DNA of 16,499 nucleotides, taken from JACVRW01 sp035705985. Lineage in GTDB: Bacteria; Actinomycetota; Thermoleophilia; Solirubrobacterales; Thermoleophilaceae. A model generated the notes under the pieces. It made no database searches and was not told the origin of the DNA. It was given only the letters and a program-made list of their open reading frames with translations. Positions 6,391 through 14,476 of this stretch are shown here, piece after piece (position 1 is the stretch's first letter; each line of letters starts with the position of its first letter). A program made the position numbers and the translations under genes. The stretch spans positions 1 through 16,499 of the forward strand of contig DASSVP010000110.1 in NCBI GenBank assembly GCA_035705985.1. The letters run 5' to 3'.

Positions 6391-8260
6391 GTTCGGCGCG
6401 CGGGCGGCCAGTCCTGCTCGCCCGCGGAGTCCTTCCCTCGCCGCGATCGACACGCAACAGGGACCACGCGATCAGCGCGATCAGCGCCAGAGCGATCGCC
6501 AGCACCGTGAGATAGGCGGTCAGCGTGAGCGCGCCGGACACGTCCTGCTTGCGCTCGCGCTGGAGCACCTCGACGTCCGGCCGGAAGTCGCGCGTGAAGC
6601 GCGCGGCGGCCGGGACCTCCTTCGCGGGGATCGCCTCGTCCCTCGGCATGAACAGCGGCAGCGCGATCAGGCCGTCACCCTGCTGGACCCGCAGCGTCGA
6701 CTTCCAGCCGCCGTGGACCGGGATCGGCTCGGTCGTCCGGTAGACGCCCGGCCCGACCTCCTCGAGCGGGGCGAGCACGCTGCCCCCGCCCTGCCAGCCC
6801 GTGACGTTCATGAACTCGGGGTCGTCGAGCGCGTCCCGCGGCTCGATCCTGATCGTGGCGGCGACGGTCCGCTCGCTGCCGCGATCGATGTCGCGCAGCG
6901 CCACCTGCGCGCGGTCGGGCCCGGCCTCGGACATCGGCAGCGCCCAGCCGATCACCGCCATGAGCACCAGGCCGGCACCCAGCGCGGCGACGCGGTCGGG
7001 CCGCGCGAGGCGCCGCCCGTCCTCGCGGCTGAGGAGCACGCCGCTGCGTCCGGTGATCGACGCGCCGATGAATCCACCGACCGCGCCGCCCGCGACGGCG
7101 GTGAGCAGGCCGGCCACGGCGGCCTCGGGAAGCAGCGAGTCGTTCCACGGGATCGGCATCCAGACGTGCGACCACGCCCACTCGGCGGCGAGCCCGACCG
7201 TGCCGATCAGAGCCCCGGCGATCGCTCCGTTCACGACCGGGCTGCGGCGGCCTGCCCGCGCGAACACCGCCTCCACGAGCAGCGCCTCGACGAGATAGAG
7301 CGGGAAGTGCGGCAGGGTCTGCCCGAACACGCCGCCGACCGTGATCGCGAGGAAGCCCCGGATGGCGATGTAGCCGCCGACGGCGAGCAACGCGCCGCCG
7401 CGGCCGCAGTAAAGCCGCGTCGCGACGAGCCCGACGCCCGCGGCCAGCATGATCAGGATCGGGTGGAAGACCGCGCGGAACTGCGGCACACCGAAGTCGA
7501 ACTCGGCCTGGAAGGTGGAGAGCGCCACGAGGAAGCCGCCCACGAGCAGCGCACGGCGCAGGTTGTAGACCCACGGCGTCTCGCCGCGCTCGGGGTTGCT
7601 CCCGAGCGAGGTGATCGCCTCGCCCATGAGGACCATGCCGCCGAGCGTCGCGAGCGACGCGCCGCCGATCAGCATCAGGTGCGTGGGGCCCCAGAGCGTC
7701 ACGTCCTGACCGAACAGCCGGTGCCACATGTCGTCGAGCGGGAAGCCCGTGAGCGCGAAGGCGCCGCAGGCCGCCATCATCAGCCCGCCGACCGGCGCCC
7801 ACCAGTCGCCGCCGAGGTGAACGGCGGTCTTCGTGGGGCGCTCGCGCCCGGCCAGCGCGATCGAGAACACGCCCGCCACCAGCACGCCGTAGAGGCCGAT
7901 GAGGATGAGGTAGTGGGCGGGGTTCGCCAGCGGGCCGGCGTCGCGGCCGTTGTCGATGTGGAGCGCGATGTCCCAGTACATGCCGACCACGGCGGTGAGC
8001 AGGGAGACGCCCATGAGGAGCGAAGGCACGGACGCCCAGGCGGGCAGCCCGGTGTGGCGCTCGGCGAACGAGCCCAGGCGCGCGAGCGCCGTGAGCCGGC
8101 CGCTTCGGTGGCCTGCGACCAGCACCCCGATCAGCGCCGTCGCCACGAGCGCGCCGGCGGTCGCGCCGATCGCCTCGCCGATCGCGGCGCCTCCGGCGGG
8201 CTCCTCGCCCGTCGCCTGTGCGATGTAGCCGAGCGCGTGCATGAGATCGATCGCCTCCAT
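6383..8260 (-). CDS. polytopic membrane protein with YtkA/FixH-like C-terminal domain, family not recognised
   Basis: A 625-residue integral membrane protein with roughly a dozen hydrophobic segments between residues 30 and 440, then an extracytoplasmic beta-rich domain (about 460-570) and a last transmembrane helix (about 577-603) with a basic tail. The membrane part carries repeated charged motifs: YWDIALHID...NPAHYLILIG (95-122), DDMWHRLFGQD...GPTHLMLIG (176-199) and EFDFGVPQFRAVFHPILI (253-270). The C-terminal domain, with GVYRTTEPIPVHGGWKSTLRV (505-525), resembles YtkA/FixH/CopC-like beta-sandwiches often linked to copper handling. Metal transport or assembly is a guess; no function is assigned. 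I chose ATG 8260 because AAGGA lies 7 nt upstream; a TTG at 8278 would add six residues but has no such site. It is divergent from tetR, so the two may share regulation. Confidence 0.85.
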   Translation of the reverse strand: MEAIDLMHALGYIAQATGEEPAGGAAIGEAIGATAGALVATALIGVLVAGHRSGRLTALARLGSFAERHTGLPAWASVPSLLMGVSLLTAVVGMYWDIALHIDNGRDAGPLANPAHYLILIGLYGVLVAGVFSIALAGRERPTKTAVHLGGDWWAPVGGLMMAACGAFALTGFPLDDMWHRLFGQDVTLWGPTHLMLIGGASLATLGGMVLMGEAITSLGSNPERGETPWVYNLRRALLVGGFLVALSTFQAEFDFGVPQFRAVFHPILIMLAAGVGLVATRLYCGRGGALLAVGGYIAIRGFLAITVGGVFGQTLPHFPLYLVEALLVEAVFARAGRRSPVVNGAIAGALIGTVGLAAEWAWSHVWMPIPWNDSLLPEAAVAGLLTAVAGGAVGGFIGASITGRSGVLLSREDGRRLARPDRVAALGAGLVLMAVIGWALPMSEAGPDRAQVALRDIDRGSERTVAATIRIEPRDALDDPEFMNVTGWQGGGSVLAPLEEVGPGVYRTTEPIPVHGGWKSTLRVQQGDGLIALPLFMPRDEAIPAKEVPAAARFTRDFRPDVEVLQRERKQDVSGALTLTAYLTVLAIALALIALIAWSLLRVDRGEGRTPRASRTGRPRAELV

Positions 8261-8293
8261 AGGACCATCCTTCCCCAATCCCGCGAAACCCTA

Positions 8294-8311
8294 ACTGACC
8301 GTTCAGTCAGT
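8294..8311. promoter_or_regulatory. candidate TetR operator
   Basis: ACTGAC-N6-GTCAGT is a perfect interrupted palindrome with an inner CTGA-N4-TCAG. It lies in the 99-bp divergent region between the membrane-protein gene and tetR, where autoregulating TetR proteins normally bind. TAGACT (8311-8316) at its edge could be the tetR -10 box. The core TGAC-N6-GTCA (8296-8309) also occurs upstream of the acyl-CoA dehydrogenase gene. Confidence 0.7.
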
Positions 8312-8315
8312 AGAC

Positions 8316-8331
8316 TGTGAAGTGGGTCACA
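8316..8331. promoter_or_regulatory. CRP-type cAMP-receptor binding site
   Basis: TGTGA-AGTGGG-TCACA matches the CRP/GlxR consensus TGTGA-N6-TCACA in all ten defined bases. It lies 28 bp before the tetR ATG, next to the TetR operator and just downstream of the possible -10 box TAGACT, a position more typical of repression than activation of tetR-acs. The CRP-family regulator would be encoded elsewhere; the only cNMP-binding domain in the window (3883-5574) has no DNA-binding part. Confidence 0.6.
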
Positions 8332-8359
8332 CAGCAGTTTCGGGCACCCTTGGAGAGGC

Positions 8360-9001
8360 ATGGCAGCCCCCACACGACGACGCCTGACGGCTGAGGAGCG
8401 CCGCACCGAGATCCTCGACGCGGCATTGAGCGCGTTTTCGCGCAAGGGCTACCACGCCGCGTCCATCGACGACATCGCCGGCGAGGCGGGAGTGTCGAAG
8501 GCGCTGATCTACGAGCACTTCGCGTCGAAGCAGGAGCTCTACGCGGACCTGATCGCCCGCAACGCCCGCGAGCTCACACAGCGCGTGGCCGCGGCGCTCG
8601 TGGGAGTCGAGGTCGAGTCGGGAATGGGCCGCCTGGCCACCGGGCTCGAGGCGTTCTTCGCATTCGTCGAGGAGCGCCGCGACGCTTGGCGGATGCTGTT
8701 CCGCGAGGTCACCGACATCGAGACGGCGGCCGTCGTCGGCAGGATGGTCGAGCAGGTGACCGTCGAGGTGACCGGGCTGATCGCCCTCGACCCGGGCGCT
8801 CGCGACCTCGGCCACCCGGACGAAGACCCGGCGCTGCGCCTCCTGGCCGAGATGCTCGTGGGCGGGGTGCAGTCGATGGCCAACTGGTGGACCGACCACC
8901 CGGAGATCTCGCGCAGCCAGATGGTGGACATCGCGATGGATTTCGCCTGGCTCGGCCTCGAGCGGCTCAGCCGCGGCGAGCGCTGGTCACGGCCTGAATG
9001 A
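8360..9001 (+). CDS. TetR/AcrR-family transcriptional regulator
   Basis: A 213-residue regulator. The N-terminal DNA-binding domain is complete: RRTEILDAALSAFSRKGYHAASIDDIAGEAGVSKALIYEHFASKQELYADLI (about 14-65) contains the TetR helix-turn-helix, with GVSKALIYEHF as recognition helix. The C-terminal ligand domain is helical and hydrophobic and has no motif that names the ligand. The ATG follows GGAGAGGC. The stop overlaps the acyl-CoA synthetase start as ATGA, so the two are translationally coupled, and the ligand is plausibly an acyl-CoA or free acid handled by that enzyme. A palindromic operator candidate lies 49 bp upstream, consistent with autoregulation, with a similar site upstream of the acyl-CoA dehydrogenase gene. 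Confidence 0.95.
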   Translation: MAAPTRRRLTAEERRTEILDAALSAFSRKGYHAASIDDIAGEAGVSKALIYEHFASKQELYADLIARNARELTQRVAAALVGVEVESGMGRLATGLEAFFAFVEERRDAWRMLFREVTDIETAAVVGRMVEQVTVEVTGLIALDPGARDLGHPDEDPALRLLAEMLVGGVQSMANWWTDHPEISRSQMVDIAMDFAWLGLERLSRGERWSRPE

Positions 9002-10440
9002 GCTTCGTCGCCGAGTTCGTCGATGCGGCGGAGCCGTCGCGGCTCGCGCTGGTCGCGATCGGCCGGGATGGCGCGCGGCGGGAGATCGCCTTCGGCGAGG
9101 TGGCCGACCGCTCGGCGCGGCTGGCCGGGGCGCTCGCCGCGCGCGGGGTCGCGCGCGGCGACGTGGTGATGACGGTCGTCGGCAACCGGCCCGAGTGGGC
9201 GTACGCGATGCTCGCCTGCTGGCGCGCCGGCGCGGTCGCGCTCCCGTGCACGGAGCAGCTCCGCCCGGCCGACCTGCATGCCCGGATGGACGCCGTGGAC
9301 CCGGGCGCCGTCGTGGCGGACGAGCGCGACCTGGAGCTCGTGACCGCCACCGGCTTCGACGGTCCGGTCCTGACCGTGCCCGACGAGCGGCTGTTCGATC
9401 ATGACCCGCTCCCGCCCGCGGCGATGGCGGACGACGATCCGGCGCTGATCGTCTTCACGTCGGGCACCGCGGGCGAGCCGAAGCCGATCCGGCACGGGCA
9501 CGGCTACCTCATGGGCCAGCGCGTGCAGGCGGAGCACTGGTACGGCGCCCGACCCGGCGACCTGTGCTGGTGCACCGCGGCGAGCGGCTGGTCGCTGTCG
9601 GCGCGCAACGCGTTCGTGGCGGCGTGGCTCCGCGGCGCGGCGGCGCTTCTCCACGACGCCCGCTTCGACCCGGGCGAGCGCCTCGGCCTGATCGAGCGCG
9701 AAGGGGTGAGCGTGCTCTGCATGTCCCCCACCGAGTACCGCGCGATCGCGAAGCGCGCGGAGCTGCGGCGGCTGCCCGGGCTCCGGCACGCCTGCGCCGC
9801 GGGCGAGCCGCTCAACCCCGAGGTGGTGCGGGTCTGGGAGGAGCTGGCCGGCATCGCAGTCCACGACGGCTACGGCCAGACCGAGACCGGCCACCTCACC
9901 GGGATGCCGATCGGCGAGCCCGTGCGGCCCGGCTCCATGGGGCGGCCGCTCCCGGGCTTCCGCGCCTGGATCGACGAAGGCGAGCTGGTGGTGGACCCTG
10001 CGAGCGTGCCGACCTTCTTCCTCGACGGCCCGCGCGACCGTCCATGGCACACCGGCGACCGCGTCAGCGAGGACGCCGACGGGTACCTCTGGTTCGAGGG
10101 GCGCAAGGACGACGTGATCATCTCGGCGGGCTACCGGATCGGCCCCTTCGAGGTGGAGTCTGCGCTCGTCTCCCACCCCGCGGTCGCGGAGGCTGCCGCG
10201 GTCGCGGCGCCGGACGACGAGCGCGGCCAGGTGGTGCGCGCCGTGGTCGTGCTGCGAGCAGGCTACGAGCCCGGCGCCTCGCTCGCCGCCGAGCTCCAGG
10301 AGCACGTGAAGTCCACGACGGCGCCGTACAAGTACCCGCGCGTGGTGGACTTCGCGACCGAGCTGCCGAAGACCCCCAGCGGCAAGATCAAGCGGGCCGA
10401 GCTGCGCAGTCAGCCGAACGGGTCGAGCGAGGCGAGGTAG
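8998..10440 (+). CDS. AMP-forming acyl-CoA synthetase (ANL superfamily)
   Basis: A 480-residue adenylate-forming enzyme that activates a carboxylic acid with ATP to an acyl-adenylate and transfers it to CoA. The core motifs are in place: IVFTSGTAGEPKPIRH (151-166, phosphate loop), GYGQTETG (291-298), HTGD (351-354), GRKDDVIISAGYRIGPFEVE (368-387, hinge), and PKTPSGKIKRAEL (457-469) with predicted catalytic lysine K463. The arrangement is most like medium-chain/benzoate-type synthetases (ACSM-like), but the acid used is not certain. At 480 residues it is somewhat short, trimmed mainly at the N-terminus. It starts at the ATGA shared with tetR and has no Shine-Dalgarno site of its own. Its last 31 bases overlap the converging ATPase gene. 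Confidence 0.95.
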   Translation: MSFVAEFVDAAEPSRLALVAIGRDGARREIAFGEVADRSARLAGALAARGVARGDVVMTVVGNRPEWAYAMLACWRAGAVALPCTEQLRPADLHARMDAVDPGAVVADERDLELVTATGFDGPVLTVPDERLFDHDPLPPAAMADDDPALIVFTSGTAGEPKPIRHGHGYLMGQRVQAEHWYGARPGDLCWCTAASGWSLSARNAFVAAWLRGAAALLHDARFDPGERLGLIEREGVSVLCMSPTEYRAIAKRAELRRLPGLRHACAAGEPLNPEVVRVWEELAGIAVHDGYGQTETGHLTGMPIGEPVRPGSMGRPLPGFRAWIDEGELVVDPASVPTFFLDGPRDRPWHTGDRVSEDADGYLWFEGRKDDVIISAGYRIGPFEVESALVSHPAVAEAAAVAAPDDERGQVVRAVVVLRAGYEPGASLAAELQEHVKSTTAPYKYPRVVDFATELPKTPSGKIKRAELRSQPNGSSEAR

Positions 10441-11606
10441 TGGCGGAGCAGCGGGTCGATGACCCGCCAGTCGCCGCGCGACCGGTGCTCGAGGACGCCC
10501 GCGTCGCGGAGCAGCTTGAGGACGCGATCGCGGACGCCCGGCTGGATCCGGCGCGGCAGTGAGTCGCCGGCCGCCACGGTCCGCGCCACGAGGAGCCCGT
10601 GCTTGTGGAGCAGCCGGATCCGCTCAACCACCTGCTCCATCGTCGGACGGTCACCCTCGATCGCGCGCTCGAAGCCGAGCCGGACGAGCTCGAGGTCGAT
10701 CGCCCGCGTGCCGAGCTCGATCGACACGAGATGTGTCTGCTGTGCCACCCGCATCGTCGCGCGCGGATGGCCGCCGCCCAGCTCGACGATGCGGTCGAGG
10801 GCCGCCGCCGAGACCTCGCAGCCGTCCGCGCCGAAGCGCTCCGCCACGCCCGCCCGCCAGTCGTCGGGGGCGATGGGCCGCAGCGCGTAGAAGCCGCCGA
10901 ACCCGCTGAACGCCCGGCGGCTGGGCGCGAACAGGTCGCGCATCACGTGCTCGATGCTGCCGGCGAACAGGTACGAGACCGCAGCGCTGCGCTGGAAGAT
11001 CGCGCGCATGCGATTTGTGACGGCGTCGGGGTCGCCGTACGGCCGGCGCGCCGACGCGAGCTCCTGGAACTCGTCGAAGAACAGCACCATGCGCCTCCCG
11101 TCGGCGCGCGCGACGCGCTCGGGCAACTCGAGCGCGAGGTCCAGCGCGCGCTCGGGATCGCGGGCGGCCAGGCCGGGCGTGAGCGCGACCTCCACCCCCT
11201 CGCCCAGCTCACCCACCATACGCAGCACGGCCTGCGCCTGCGCGGCCGACAGCGCGGCGCGCCCCGCGGACCGAGCCCGCCGCACCAGGCGATGCGCGGC
11301 GGAGCGGTTGGCGATGACCGCCGCCGCCAGCGCCTCGGCGAGCTCCGCGGCATCGGAGACGCGGAACAGGTCGACCTTGGCGGTGTAGACCCCCCTACGG
11401 GCCAGCCGGGCCAGCGCCGCCTCGCACACGCTCGTCTTGCCGGTGCGCCGCGGCCCCGCGACGATCAGGTGGGTTCCCGCCTCCAGGCGCGTGGCCAGCT
11501 CGCGAAGGTCCTCGCGGCGGCCGATCAGCCGTCCGGCGGCGATCGGAGAATCGGTCGGAAACAGCTCGCCGCTGGCCGTGCGCTCCTGCATCTGCCGTCT
11601 TGCCAC
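10410..11606 (-). CDS. archaeal-type AAA ATPase with C-terminal winged helix
   Basis: A P-loop ATPase of the ATPase_2/archaeal-ATPase STAND-like group, 398 residues from GTG 11606 or 393 from ATG 11591. Numbered from the ATG: an N-terminal LIGRREDLREL segment, Walker A AGPRRTGKTS (45-54), Walker B MVLFFDEFQEL (168-178), the family-typical sensor region LFAGSIEHVMRDLFAPSRR (208-226) followed by FYALRPIAPDDW, and a C-terminal winged-helix-like region (about 320-393). Such proteins are often stress- or mobile-element-associated switches, but the role here is unknown. Neither start has a Shine-Dalgarno site. I prefer GTG 11606 because the -10 box TACACT ends 6 nt before it, as in leaderless genes. 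Its 3' end overlaps the acyl-CoA synthetase gene by 31 bp. It is divergent from the DUF255 gene across a region with paired inverted repeats. Confidence 0.88.
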   Translation of the reverse strand: MARRQMQERTASGELFPTDSPIAAGRLIGRREDLRELATRLEAGTHLIVAGPRRTGKTSVCEAALARLARRGVYTAKVDLFRVSDAAELAEALAAAVIANRSAAHRLVRRARSAGRAALSAAQAQAVLRMVGELGEGVEVALTPGLAARDPERALDLALELPERVARADGRRMVLFFDEFQELASARRPYGDPDAVTNRMRAIFQRSAAVSYLFAGSIEHVMRDLFAPSRRAFSGFGGFYALRPIAPDDWRAGVAERFGADGCEVSAAALDRIVELGGGHPRATMRVAQQTHLVSIELGTRAIDLELVRLGFERAIEGDRPTMEQVVERIRLLHKHGLLVARTVAAGDSLPRRIQPGVRDRVLKLLRDAGVLEHRSRGDWRVIDPLLRHYLASLDPFG

Positions 11607-11612
11607 GACCTG

Positions 11613-11641
11613 AGTGTACACAAATTCTGTGTAAATGTTCA
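11613..11641 (-). promoter_or_regulatory. promoter of the AAA ATPase gene
   Basis: On the minus strand TGAACA (11636-11641) and TACACT (11613-11618) are separated by exactly 17 bp. Six bases follow before GTG 11606, which would place transcription start at the start codon. The surrounding sequence is much richer in A+T than its neighbours. Confidence 0.55.
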
Positions 11642-11655
11642 CACGATATGTGTAA
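11617..11655. promoter_or_regulatory. two tandem inverted repeats in a divergent promoter
   Basis: The first repeat is TACACA-AATTC-TGTGTA (11617-11633), a perfect 6-bp arm. The second is ACAC-GATAT-GTGT (11641-11653), which widens imperfectly to T-C-ACAC...GTGT-A-A (11639-11655). Both have 5-bp centres, the arms share ACAC/GTGT, and the centres are 22 bp apart, about two helical turns. They cover the -10, spacer and -35 of the ATPase promoter, as expected of a repressor site. The regulator is unknown. Confidence 0.55.
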
Positions 11656-11668
11656 CGGCCACGGAGGG

Positions 11669-11674
11669 TAGCCT
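11669..11674 (+). promoter_or_regulatory. candidate -10 box for a leaderless DUF255 transcript
   Basis: TAGCCT fits TAnnnT and ends 7 nt before the ATG at 11682. No good -35 box is visible. AGGG (11676-11679) between them is too close to the ATG to be an ideal ribosome-binding site, and GGAGG (11663-11667) is too far, which favours leaderless initiation. Confidence 0.4.
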
Positions 11675-11681
11675 CAGGGCC

Positions 11682-13636
<1,955 letters not shown>

Positions 13637-13640
<4 letters not shown>

Positions 13641-14476
13641 TCGCCGCGCTGCTGGCCGTGATCGCCGGCGCCGTGCCCGCCCCGGAGCCCGTGCCGGTGC
13701 CGGCCGACGCTCACCGCGTGGCCGTGAAGATCTCCTCCTGGGGTCCGCGGCCGGCGGCCAGCGAGCGCGAGGCGCGCGCGCACCGCCTCATCGCGCGGGT
13801 CTTCCGCCGCGCGCAGCTCCGCGTGGGCATTCAGGAGCTCCGGGTGCCGGGCCGCGGCCGCTCGCGGAACGTGATCGGGATCAGGGACACGCCGCGCAGC
13901 TGCCTCCGGATCGTGATGGCGCACGCCGACTCCGCGCCGGACGCGCCCGGCGCCAACGACAACGCCTCGGGCCTCGGCGTGGTGGCCTCGCTGGCCGGGC
14001 GGCTCGAGCGGGTCCGGCCCTGGTGCGACGTCTGGCTCGCTGCAACGGGCGCGGAGGAGCGCGTCTACACGGGCCAGCCCGACCACCTCGGCGCGCTGGC
14101 GCTCGCCAGGCGCGCGCGCGCGCACGGCGCGCGCAGGCGGCTGCAGTTCGCGCTGTCGCTCGACGAGGTCGGCCGCGACCGGCCCTTCTGGCTGCGCTCG
14201 CCCAGGAGCGGGCCGCGGCCACAGGTCGAGGGTCGGCTGCTGGCGGCCGCGGGCCGCGTCGGCGTGCCGGTCAGCTGGGTGCGCGACGAGGGCAGCGGCA
14301 ACTCGGACCACCGCGAATTCGAGCTGATCGGCCTCCCGGGAGCGAAGCTCGGCGTCGGGGCCGGCGGCGAGCCGTGCCGCCACAGCCCCTGCGACCGCCC
14401 GTCACGCCTCGACCCGAAGTCGCTCCTCCTGGCGAGGCGGCTCACCGCCGAGGCCCTCCGCTCGCGCGAGCGCTGA
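13637..14476 (+). CDS. M28-family zinc metallopeptidase, probably exported
   Basis: A 279-residue protein of the M28 aminopeptidase family, which removes amino-terminal residues using two zinc ions. A short hydrophobic N-terminus (MIAALLAVIAGAVPAPEP) looks like a signal peptide or anchor. The expected metal and catalytic residues are all present: H96 and D98 in MAHADS, D108 in GANDNASG, E140-E141 in TGAEE, D176 in SLDEVG and H225 in GNSDHREF, followed by CRHSPCDRP (247-255) as in other M28 domains. The TTG start at 13637 overlaps the DUF255 stop (TTGA), with GGAGGA 9 nt upstream, so translation is coupled. The final 75 bases overlap the converging MMPL gene, yet both reading frames carry family-typical sequence there. 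Confidence 0.92.

Noticed and set aside
8261..8278. TTG at 8278 as the start of the membrane-protein gene
   Set aside because: The ATG at 8260 has AAGGA at ideal spacing, and the six extra residues would read through that ribosome-binding site.
10599..11681. The 1013-codon plus-strand frame that would extend DUF255 upstream by 361 residues
   Set aside because: The extension is antisense to the ATPase gene and low in complexity. The DUF255 family begins at MANRLAGETSPYLLQH, and a -10-like box lies just before that ATG.
14109..14137. Run of alternating GC dinucleotides as a possible repeat or Z-DNA element
   Set aside because: It encodes Arg/Ala residues within the M28 gene and is explained by codon use at very high G+C.
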